Below are positions 23,339 to 34,100 of a stretch of 64,000 bases of DNA, piece after piece. The notes beneath the pieces are model-generated. The model ran no database searches. It was not told the origin of the DNA and worked only from the letters and a program-made list of their open reading frames with translations. Position 1 is the stretch's first letter, and each line of letters starts with the position of its first letter. Made by a program: the position numbers and the translations under genes. Source of the stretch: Adiantum capillus-veneris (taxonomy: Eukaryota; Streptophyta; Polypodiopsida; Polypodiales; Pteridaceae). The DNA lies in NCBI GenBank assembly GCA_014529385.2, contig CM043971.1, positions 55,931,209 to 55,995,208 on the forward strand, in the 5' to 3' direction.

Positions 23339-23408
23339 AAGGCCAGATGCAACAATTCATCACCAAAACTGAGATCATGAACTGTACATCTATCATCCAC
23401 AAATTTGA

Positions 23409-24735
23409 CTACAAGTCCAAGTCTAGCAAGTGCAGATACAGAGACAAAAGATTCTTCTTGATCCTAGGTACATAAAGTGCATCAACAAGTGTGAAAGAAC
23501 TACCATTTGTAGCAGTAAGCACAATCTTTCCAACTCCCTGAATAGGATAAGAGGCATTGTTGGCACAAGTGGCGGAATTCCCATGAGGGACATTCTCAAG
23601 AGAGGTGAACAATTCACGATGCGAGGTAATGTGCTTTGTAGCACCCCTGTCGAAATACCACACATGTGAATCTACAGCAACTGACATGCATGCATCATGG
23701 ACAACAGGATTGTAAGTGCACTCTGCACCAAAAGCCCATTCTGCATCAACATCAACATCATAGTCTCCTTTCACAGAAGACTAAACAATGGCTGCATTTG
23801 TAGTGGAACCAGCATTTGCAGTGGAACCACCCTCTTTCTTCTTAGCCTCTTTGGCCTTCAACTTAGGACACTGCTTGATCAAGCTATCATTAGCTTTACA
23901 ATAATGGCAACGCATCTTCTTTTTGCCCTTATCACTAGAATTTCCAAACGAATTGCTGCCAACAGAAGCATTAGGAACAAAAGTTTTGCCACTCGCAGCA
24001 GAACCATAAGAAGTGGTTGCATTGTTGTTACCACCCTTTCTTTGAGAAGCAATAAAAGCATGTTCAATTGCACGTTGCCTAGTCCCGTTTTTATGGAAAG
24101 TGACTCTTGCAATAGCAATGTGCATAATGCATCAAACTTGACAACTTTGGGATTTCCTTGGGTCATTAGTCTCCAAGTACTAGCAAAAGTCTGGTATGAA
24201 TCTGGTAAGGCATCAAGAACAATCTGCACAAGGGAACTGTCTGAAATGACTTCACATGCAGAAATAAGTTTCTCATTGATATCCTTGACACCAACAAGGA
24301 AAGTGTCCATGCCATCTTCCTCATGCATAATCTTCGACTCCAGCTCTTTACGCAACAAATCAATTTTAGCCTCATTGCGACTTGCATAAAGACCAGCCAA
24401 AATATCCCAAGCCTGTTGTGCAGATTTTGCTGAACGAATGTGAGGAACAATAGTGCGCTTCATAGACAATGCAATCAATGCATGAGCCTACGCATCCTTT
24501 ACATCCCAACGAGATTGTTCTGCCGTAGGCAAAACAACTATAATAGCAGCAACCCTTGCAGCAAGACCTACCACATTCTCAACATCGCCTGCATCCTCAG
24601 AACCAGGACGTACATCACGCCCTTTGACACAAGAACATGTTGCATCATGTAAGCCCACATAGGGTAATTGTCCCCATCCAATCTGTCCTCAACAGCAGCA
24701 AACATCTTGAACACATCTGTGTTGTTGTCAGCCAT
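23409..24735 (-). pseudogene. Copia-2 gag and protease
   Basis: Gag starts MADNNTDVFKMFAAVEDRLD at 24735 and continues through YASRNEAKIDLLRKELESKI to a zinc knuckle (CHYCKANDSLIKQCPKLKAK, around 23850-23915). Protease at 23409-23774 reads WYFDRGATKHITSHRELF, where the usual DSG is DRG, so the active site is lost. Gag frameshifts lie near 24480-24560 and in 24100-24150. Confidence 0.87.
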
Positions 24736-25082
24736 GGTAAATGTTGCACTAATGTGGAAACTGCCCGAAAAGAGGAGAAACTTAGCGGGAACAACACGTG
24801 CTATATAGCACAAACCGTAGAAGACTGTAAGGCACCTGTTATGCAGGAAACGGCACTGACAGAAATTCTACACAAAATGACAAAATATCATATGCAGTAC
24901 TGTCTATAGTGGAAACGGGGGCCGAAATGAGTCCGAATCAGAAATATGAGCAGACTGAGCTCTACGAGAGAACTTGAAATTTTTGTCGACCTGCGAATGC
25001 TCGCCAAAGCTCACAAAAATCGAAGAAAGTGAGCAGGCGTGTGCTGGAGCTGCTGACGACTAAGCCCGAAAGGACGGCACCT

Positions 25083-25094
25083 GCTCTGATACCA
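25083..25094 (-). other. Copia-2 primer-binding site (tRNA-iMet)
   Basis: Plus-strand GCTCTGATACCA, i.e. TGGTATCAGAGC on the element strand, two bases inside the 5' LTR at 25097. Confidence 0.9.
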
Positions 25095-25096
25095 AT

Positions 25097-25323
25097 TGTT
25101 GGAATTAGGGTTGCAGAGAAACGCACACAACTTGGAGAAGACGAAGTAAGCTCAAGGCACACAATAGAGGGTATGTTCCTTAGTGTGCAATAGAAAGATA
25201 GATAGCCCTAGTGTGAAGAGCGTATATATGATGCACGGGGGAAAAAACCTCCTAAAGAGGGAAAAAATGCCCCGGCGGTCCTAGTGTGTTCACACACATC
25301 ACTACCACATGTATATGGTAACA
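25097..25323 (-). repeat. Copia-2 5' LTR
   Basis: 227 bp, starting TGTTGG and ending GGTAACA on the plus strand. On the element strand it reads TGTTACC to CCAACA, the usual TG...CA ends, and contains a TATATA-type AT patch. Confidence 0.9.
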
Positions 25324-26435
25324 TATGTACAATGTGAAAAATATCTTAGGTTTGATACTGAGATGGCAAATATGGAAAATTTTCTTAAAAACATATCCAA
25401 GGGAGACACCCCTATACCCACTCTCCTAAGGAATGTTGTGTAAGCTGTTGTGGTTGGCACCCCTTTGTTTGAGCAACCAACTAGTCAAACATCGACCCAT
25501 ATCCTTTAAACCAAACTACATTACCAAACGAGGCTAGTAGCTCATGATATTAAACTTCGATTGAGAAAACTGACTAGCTTACAGTCTCCTTTCATCTTGC
25601 AAGTGTCCTCAAATACCCATGAGGTGCACATTACAATGCTATTTATCTAATTAAGCATTCATTTAAGTGTTACCAGTTGCATTCTTCAATAAATGTGTAT
25701 GGGTTACTTTGCTCAAGGTTTTCTCGTGGGAGTAGCAAGAATCCTTACAATGCTAGTTTTCAAATTTCGCACCTAGTTTCTGTACCTAGCAACCTTGACC
25801 TTGATTGCATGTAGTAGCTTTAAGACAACATTCAAAGAGCACCTTTGAAATTTCTCACAAGAAATCAAAGAAAAGTCAAAGGTGGCTATTCCATAATTTG
25901 TCACCTTATCCAAAATGCTCCTCAACTTTACTTTACCAAGCTTGTGCTCATAACTCACATAGATGATTGGGGCAATCAAAATTCTCGTGTGGCTTGTCTT
26001 AGAGTTTTGTTTCTCTAGGCATTGGAAATGGCTCTTGGGACTAACCAATAGTCGTGGTCAATACGCAATGGTCAACGATCTCACAAACTTATATGTTATG
26101 GTAATTGTAATATTTTTACTAGAGAAATGATTATTGAAATGTTTGACGCAGGAAGAGATCTACTCCTATATGTCAATGAAAACACTCAGGTTAAGTAGGT
26201 GGTACCAACTGGAAAGTATTCGAAATAAAACTCAGAATCTCAGATGATGCGAGGAGAGGCGACGATGCCAGGTAGAATGAAAGTGAAGCCAGCGGAGGCC
26301 TCAAACGTCAGGCGAGGGGGATATGGAGCGTCAGTGGAGGTGTCAACATTGTGCGTCAGGTCGTGCGCAAGAGAGTTGAGCGTGTTGGGGTGTTGCATAT
26401 AATACTTTTTTTAAATTTATTGGGTGCATATTTAT
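25324..26435. other. Unrecognised DNA right of copia-2
   Basis: Directly after the element the plus frame can be read for about 100 bases (FDTEMANMENFLKNISKGD) before stops. It may be the continuation of whatever the element landed in, but I cannot identify it. The rest shows no gene. Confidence 0.4.
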
Positions 26436-26439
26436 CACT

Positions 26440-26545
26440 AAAATGAAGTGGGTGAGGTGGTTGGTGCAGTTGTGATAGACTACATATCTCATCTACGCGA
26501 GTTCGAAACCTTCTCCGGAGCTTTTGGCTGGCACCCATACAAGAG
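26440..26545 (+). repeat. Possible tRNA-derived SINE head
   Basis: GTGAGGTGGTTGGTGCAG resembles a Pol III A box and GCGAGTTCGAAACC about 35-40 bases later matches a B box (GTTCGAAAC). This is the layout of a tRNA-derived SINE. No clear tail or target duplication seen. Confidence 0.35.
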
Positions 26546-27415
26546 TTCGAGCGGCATATGCAATTGATTCCGTCAATTGAAATAAGTGCGAGCCAGTAGG
26601 AGCCAGTAGTAGATATATTGCAATTGCAATTACCATAAAATGGACAACAATACGTTTGTAAATCATCATATTGATCGCAAAATTAGAAGTTACAAATTCT
26701 CTTGGCAGCTTGTGGGGCAAAGCACAGCTGGGAGACGAGGGACGTCGACCAACACGTGCATTAAAAAGAGGGAGAGGGAGAGAGAGAGGGGAGGGGTTTT
26801 CAACTTCTCCATGTAACGAGCCTGCATGCATTTGTGTTTTTTTGCGTATCAGTGGTGATGGGCTCTGCTCTGTGGTGATGATCTCGCACCGCATTCTCTG
26901 CTCCATCACTTGCCTCGCTCTCCCACAAGCACCACCCACCTAACGCCAACTCTCTCCTCTTGCGCCTCGTTTTGCGTTTCTGCGTTCCTGCACGCACCCA
27001 CCCCCCCCCACCCCCTCCCACACACACACAGCCCACGCCACGCATCCCCCACGAGCACGCACTTCCACACCCGTAACAGAGACGCTCTTTCCTTAGCGGC
27101 CCTCCTGTCCCCCTCCCTTGATTCCTTGCGATGCAATCATGATGGATACCCACACCCTCGACGCGAGCTCGTTTTACAGAAACCACGCGGCTCAAACGCC
27201 CAAGCCTCCAGCTACGGCGCTTAGCTAACAATAACAGCGCAACCCCCCGGCCCCCCCTGCTCTGCTTCCCAGCTCTCCCTCTTTCGGAGAGCCACTCACG
27301 CCATAGCCGCGTTCCTCGTCGCTGATTGAGATCAAGGTAAGGAGCCATCGCAATCAGCATTATTTCCCAGTGTTTTGCGTAAGTTTTGGGCCCTCTTCAA
27401 GGTTTTCTGCGTCCC

Positions 27416-27454
27416 ATGTCCCGTTCTCCTCAGAGACAAAGACGGGCATTGTAA
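27416..27454 (+). CDS. Upstream ORF 1 in DRIP-like leader
   Basis: ATG to TAA, 12 codons, out of frame with the main start at 27579. It would be removed if the candidate leader intron 27337-27476 is spliced, which could switch translational control. Confidence 0.35.
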   Translation: MSRSPQRQRRAL

Positions 27455-27543
27455 CCTCTTGCACTTGCACTCTCAGGGCACTTTGCGCCCGTATACAGCT
27501 TCCCTGTCAGAGCTTTCCGCCGCTCTCCAGCAGCTCGGTCCAT

Positions 27544-27561
27544 ATGAACTCTGTTTCATAA
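27544..27561 (+). CDS. Upstream ORF 2 in DRIP-like leader
   Basis: ATGAACTCTGTTTCATAA, five codons, ending 17 bases before the main ATG. Very short spacing could limit re-initiation. Confidence 0.4.
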   Translation: MNSVS

Positions 27562-27578
27562 CAAAGTGTACCAGCACA

Positions 27579-27693
27579 ATGACATGCAATCAAGTAAAGG
27601 TTCCGAGGGCACCTATCATGGTGTGCTTGCAATGTCCTCTCTGCTGCAACTTGGTTCACGAGGCTACAACAATATCCGAGTGCCTCCATACTT
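27579..27693 (+). CDS. DRIP: DRIP-like exon 1
   Basis: Encodes residues 1-38 and the first base of Phe39, including the first two RING cysteines and ECLHT. Ends at donor CTT|GTAAGT. Confidence 0.85.
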
Positions 27694-30600
27694 GTAAGTG
27701 ACATGTGTCCTCTAAGTGACACAGTATCTTGTGTTCCTTGTTTGATCTAGTTACATTTCATACTTATGTATTTCATCTTGAATTATGCATGCTCCAAATT
27801 GCTTCCAATTCCAATTGCAATTTTTCACAGACAGAAAAAGCTTTATTTAACATTTTTGCAGCCTTTTGTTCACATTTCTTCGTGCACAAAAGTCACAGGG
27901 CTTTGAGCAAGTTAACTGATCATTTTTTTTCTTTTATGACGCTATTGCTTAAGTTGTTCCCAGAATAAATTTGCATGCATATGTTGTTTCATTTGAACGT
28001 GGAAAACAACATGCCTTGGATGTGTTGTGAGAGATAATATTCATTCAGCTGTTTATTTATGAGTTCAGATTTGTTTCTCCCATGCCTTGGAAAGTCTGTA
28101 GGTTGAACTGATATTCTACATTTATAAAGTGTTGTTAGATATTGCTTATATTGATCACTTCGGATTCAAGTTTTGTTACTAGGAGATGGCTGACATGATT
28201 GAGGGACACATTTATCATTTGTAACGTGGAGCCCCTACGTTAGTATCAAATGGGTCATTAATGAAGCCCGCTTGACCGTCTCACAGTTTCTGGCTGCTAT
28301 TTAGAGCATTCTTTTATGCGCTGAAAATTGCCAGCATTTTTTGACCTATGGAAGGCACAGCAGGGAACTTTCAAAGGAATTGACAGATTTTCAGGAGACT
28401 GGTGCATGTAGGGAAAAGCAGCAAGCCGGTTGTTGAGCAACCTAACAGGAGTTACTTGATATTAACGGCGCTTGTTTATGGGGACAGTGTTGAGAAGAAG
28501 CTCATGCTAGAGAAGTATAACTTGAAATGCTTTCTCTGATTGATTCTGTTTTGCAAATGCCTTATCTCGTAGTGAGGTTTTTTGTCAGCTCTTGTGAGGA
28601 CTCCTTTCAATGGAAGAATTGCAGAAATAAATTGGCACACAGTTTACTCATCTTCATATAAAGATTTTACACTCTTTTGGCTATCAAATCACAAGACTCC
28701 CAGAGAAATACTGAGGTTTTTGACCAAGGTACTAACAGAGAATGAAGATTAATGATTATTTTTTATGTGTGACTTACGTTGGGAATCATCAGTATTAAAA
28801 ATCATATTTTTCTGTGTTTAAATTTCTTCAAACTAATTACGTGTTTAGTTCAAATTAGAATCTGGAAAGCTGCAAACCATTTTACTTGCACTATTTCAGG
28901 GCTTTTCCTGTCCTGACCATTCACATTCTGCAGTTATCATGTTGGCTTTTTCTGATCAATATCTTTGCTTTGCAGTTTGCAGATCTTGCATATATCAACA
29001 ACTTGGCGATGGTGAGAATGATTCGTGCCCAATTTGCAATGTCAGTCTTGGTTGCTCGCCTTTAGAGAAATTAAGGTATGGTGCAACCCATCGCCATTGT
29101 TGCATGTTTGGACACACACCCCTCCCCCCCTCCCCCCCCCCCATTTTCAAGTGTATGTTGTGTCTTTGTTTCTTTCCGTGTATGGTTCATGACTGGTCTC
29201 CCCTGCATCTCTAAAACCGTTGGTAGAAATTCAATGTGCAGATCTTTGTATTGAGGCATGTGTACATTGGACCATATGTTGATACCTAGTTACACCCTCT
29301 ATTGGGCAATGCCAACGTTAGTGGGGATGTTGTCGTTTTTAGTCAATACAATGTGTGATGGAGCTATTGGTTATCATATGACTACCATAAGTGTATAACC
29401 TGCAATTTCCTGTAAGGGTGAATCAGGGCTTTTCCTGGATTCATCTTGGTCTATATGGTAGTGTCATTTTTAGCATAAAGTTGCAAATTGCTGGTCTCAG
29501 TTTGCCAGCCCCACATGCCTACCAAAAGTGAGTGTTAGTAGAAATTTCATACTTGAACATCTTGAGCTTGGCTCAAAATTCTGTTTGTTCAATGTTCTTG
29601 TTATGACCTGCATTGAGAACTTTAATAGAACATATCCTATAGCTTAACTTGAAATCCAAGTCTCATGGACCGCCGATATATGCATTATATTTCTGGCCTT
29701 AGTTTGTATGCCATTGCACACAGCTGCAATCGATTCACTTGTTCAAAAAGTTCGCTTACCAAGCTTTATAAAGTGGAGGTAAAAGCTGCAATCCTGATTA
29801 CTGAAAGCTTATTTGAGTGCATAGAAACTGAGTGGAATTGGCCTTCTTGTTGATGTATCAAAATGAATGATTAGTGCTACAGGTGAGAACGTTAAGTCTA
29901 ACACACCTTTCTCCTGTCTTGAAGCAGAAATAATACTTATAATATTGTCCTGTATCATGCTAATTGTCTCTCAATGCTCGAAATACCTGAACAGTACCAA
30001 AGCTACTATTTGTACTGCACAAAAACTTGGGGCTTTCCTATGTAATTTTTTCTTTCTGATTCAGCTTGTCTGTGGAGGCCCACTTTCTTTTCCAGGCTTC
30101 TCCACTTGTATTTGCTATCATTCAAAAGGTTTGAGGTAAAGACTTATTGGATATGGTCAAGGACATACCAATGAGAAGCAACTATATGGCTTGCACAAAT
30201 AGCTTCAGGTTCAAACTTCAGCTAGTAATGAAGGCAAGGTGAGATCGACTCATGCATCAATCGGTAATGATTTATGAACTATTGTTAGTGGTATTGTAGA
30301 ATATGTAGTGACGGAGAATTGAGGAACTCATAGCTATGGCTTATGGCCACTGGCATTGAGTTATTTAAATATTAGGTTCCTTTTGTTACAAAAATGCTTG
30401 AGCACAACCAAGCATCAAAAAATACTGACAAAAAGAGAGGTCAATACTAGTACTATTTTTTTGAGGAAATCACATTGGCAATACTAGCAGATGGTGTAAG
30501 CCAAAGTACGCGAGTGAGTAGGGCACTTTGCTAACCACATAGTTACAAGGGAACTATGTCACAAATTGATGACGTGGTAGTGCTACCCGGACACACACAC

Positions 30601-31076
30601 ACAGACGGCAGACAGATGATGTGGCAGATTGTAAGGCAGTTTGCTGACGTGGACGGATGTCCACTAATGGCGCTGACAGGCTGATGACATGGCAGAATTG
30701 TACGGAAAACGTGCTGACAGTCATGGCAAAATGGTAAGGAAATCCACCTTTTGCGCTGCTGATTTTTTATGGCAGCTTTTGGCTAAGTTGCTTTTGGAAC
30801 AATTTAATTCTGAGTTTACTGCTTTTGGGGCTTTGCTTTTGGCATCCCTTATATCAGTAAATACGCCCCAAGGGTCTTGTTTCTCAAAGCATCTGGACGT
30901 AGAGTTTGAGAGCACGGGACCCCGATGGGAGTTGTACTTTGCTCAAGATTTAATAAAATAAAGAAATTCGGAAAGGGGCGCCAGGTTTTGGGGCCAATAC
31001 CTTTGGGCACGGAACTACGCCTGGCCGTGTCGTCTCGGATTGAACTATGATTTAAAGTTGTGAATTATTGTTAGTG

Positions 31077-31126
<50 letters not shown>

Positions 31127-34100
31127 GTTGCGACAGATTCTAGACTTGGGGTGCCCAAGCATGTTACAGTGGTATCAGAGCATCAGGCATGTGCTTTTCT
31201 CAAAGCATACCGGTCCTATCAAAGAGCAAACATGACACTTGGACAATTGTTATTGAAGAATCTTTGGGGTCTGACCCCGGACTTATTAGCCACCCCCACC
31301 CTTACTTCATCGTGCATCGGGGGCGCTCCCGTCTTCATCGCTCTGTCTTTCAGGGCATAAAGCCAAAAAGAATCCTCGATTACACATGGATTCAGAAAAG
31401 AATCAGACGACTCCATTTCCCATCTTTGAAGCGGGAGGCGGTACGGAAAATTCCTACGGATTAGCAAGGAACGAGTACAGGCCACCTCGACCTTCACCGC
31501 ATGAACTCATGGAGATGCAATGTCAACAGCAGGTTGACGAGTGCGCAAAGCAGATGCTTCAGTTTGCCAAGGATCCACAGTTTTGCAAATTTTTGACCCG
31601 GCACCCGATGGATGAAATGCATACTCATTGGCAGAAAGCCATCGAGTCGCCAGTAAAATGGCAATAAAGAAACCTCCTGTCCCACGGATGTTTACTGAAG
31701 ATGAACTTGAGGACATTATTGAAAAGCGAGTCAACCAACTATTTGGGTCAAAGGAGAAGCAATTGAAGAATCGTAACAAGGGAGTTGACTTTTCTAGTTA
31801 CTCGGGCCAAAAATCCTTTGTTGAGAAAGCAAGAAAACAGAAGAAGTGTGTACACGAAGCATTGTCTAGCTCGTCCTCATCTTCTTCTGACTGCTCGGAT
31901 AATCCTTTTCTGAGTGACGAGGATAGAACGGGCAAGCAACGACGAACGGACTATAAGTTTTATTAAAAAAGAAAGCACTTTTACAGAGCTAATCAGTATG
32001 ATTTTCTCGATGACAACGGCAAGAAGGCCAATTAATTCAAAGAAGGTGGACAAGGAGTAAAGTTTGAAACCTTTTCAGGGTTTCGAGATGCTCCTAAGGC
32101 CTTAGCCTTTATTCAACAATTTGATATAGCATTTTCTGGAGGCCGATATACAGAGCACTTCAAGATTAGACGGGCAACATCCTTTTTGAACGGCAATGCA
32201 CGGACATGGTGGTCCACTCTCTTGTTAAGGAAACAAGTGCCGACAAAGTGGTTGAAATTCAAAAAACTTTTTATTTCTTCATGGCTCACTCAAGAGTATG
32301 AACGAGATGTGAGAACCGATTGAAATCATCTTTGGATGATCAGGGGTGACACTTTGGATGATTATTGCGAAAGATTTTGGGATACTTTCTTTTCAACCTC
32401 TTCTTTCAAGAAGACAGTTTTAAGCATAGTCACAAGGGACTCGTTAGGGAACGGGGGACGCGGCTCATAAATTTTTTGTGTAAAAAAGAGGGCGGGACGG
32501 CAAGTGGGGACGGAAAAGTGGGGATGGGAAGCCCAAAAATGGGCGTCCCGTGTGACTATGGTTTTGAGGGACAGATTGAGGACTCCCCAAAGAAATTCGA
32601 GACTACTGCCTTGAGAAGAAGTCAAAGTCCATTCAACAATTGATGGGACATGCTAAGCGGGGATTCACTATACATTTGGGTAACTTGACTTATTCACCTG
32701 ATGAACCTTTGACAAGTAGGAACAGACGACATACAGATACAGGATGTCGACTGACAGAAGATCAAAAAGATGAATATTTCAAAGGAGGAAAGTGTTGAAT
32801 GTGGAGAACAAGGACATATTGCTGCACAGTGTCCCAACAAGGCACAAGAATGAGAATGACTGACAAAATGGAAATACAGCGGGACCAGGAGATACTCGTT
32901 CCAGAACAGATTTTCCAGAATAGATTTTAGATAGAACCTTATGGATGAATTAGCATTATTTTGTTGTATGAATTTATGGATTAAGACTTTGGAAAATAGG
33001 TCTTGAATTTCTTTTTGGATGAAACCAATGTTGTATGGAAGAACCTGTTATTTGTGAGCATATAACACGATTATGAATGAGATGATAATGATGGCTTTGG
33101 AGCAGTGATAGCTCTCGGATGAACTTGAATTGAAAAAGAGCGAGAAGATACTCGTTCAGGAACAGATATTGACTTTCCAAGACAGGAAAGAGAAAGGTAA
33201 AGTGAACGGTGATTCTTAGTCAAGAACCATCCGGCATTGAATGCAAAATTAACGGAGGAGGAGGACCTAGCAGATACTCCTCAGATTTGGAACTTTACCT
33301 CGACGCTTTTGGTCTAGTAGTGGCTATTCCAAGAGTTTCCACAAATCAGCGGGTTGAATCTGGTGCAAGCGGGACTGCACAAGAGGAGAGTTACTCCACT
33401 CCTTTGTCACAGATTACCTCGATGGAATAAAGTCATTGATTTTTCTTTGGGTTTCAGGGATACTGATGGGCTGATAGTATTGTGTTGAATGACTTTACGA
33501 GAGAAGTACTTGACTTGGGATCCCCAAAAAACCATTTCTTGCAGATGACAATGCTTGAGGCGGATGATTACTCGCACATGAGAGTGCTTGAGTCGAAAAT
33601 CTCTATAGACTTGACCACAATATGGGATTAGTTAATCCGACATCAGTGAGGTTCGGGATGGATGTAGATGGGGTTACTAAATACATTGCTGGCAGTCATG
33701 GTCTGAGATTTGGAATAAATTTTTCTGTGATTGATTTGTCATGTGATGTTATGTGCAATGATGTAATAGTCGTCTTGGTATAAGTGCTAGATATGTCGTG
33801 TCTAGTGTGTGGGTACTAGTTAGTGTCTGCTAAAATAGTTTATGGCCTCTGTCTGTTTTGCAGGTGTAATCGAGGGCGATTACAATTCTTTCGAGAGCGG
33901 GGTGTCACAAATTGATGACGTGGCAATGCTACCCGGACATACACACGGTAGATAGATGACGTGGCTGTACGGTAGTCTGCTGACATGGACAGGCAGTTTG
34001 GACGTCTGCAAATTGCGTTGATAGGCTGATGACGTGGCAGAACTGCACGAAAAAGGCACTGGCAGTATGTTGACGTGTCAAAACTGTACGGAAATTGGCT

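Larger units (their letters stand above)
20226..25323 (-). mobile_element. Ty1/copia LTR retrotransposon, copy 2
   Basis: A 5,098-bp element on the minus strand. Its short LTRs (226 and 227 bp) are at 20226-20451 and 25097-25323. The primer-binding site is complementary to initiator methionine tRNA at 25083-25094. Flanks are TACGT on the left and TATGT on the right, a 5-bp target duplication differing by one C-to-T change. Internal order on the minus strand is gag, protease, integrase, RT, RNase H. Frames are broken many times, so it is older than copy 1. A rearranged patch lies at 20542-20574. Confidence 0.92.
26820..27578 (+). promoter_or_regulatory. DRIP-like gene promoter and 5' leader
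   Basis: A CT-rich, GC-richer stretch precedes the start codon. CCTCTCC-type pyrimidine patches at 26940-27260 are typical of plant leaders. At 27336/27337 AAG|GTAAGG is a good donor, and 27476 ends a pyrimidine-rich ...CACTCTCAG acceptor, so a 140-bp leader intron is possible. Two short upstream frames are listed separately. No clear TATA box. Long minus-strand frames here are by-products of low stop frequency in GC-rich DNA. Confidence 0.5.

Noticed and set aside
26800-27360. 186-residue minus-strand open frame over the DRIP-like promoter
   Set aside because: Arginine/glycine-rich translation of a CT-rich leader; no domain and explained by composition.
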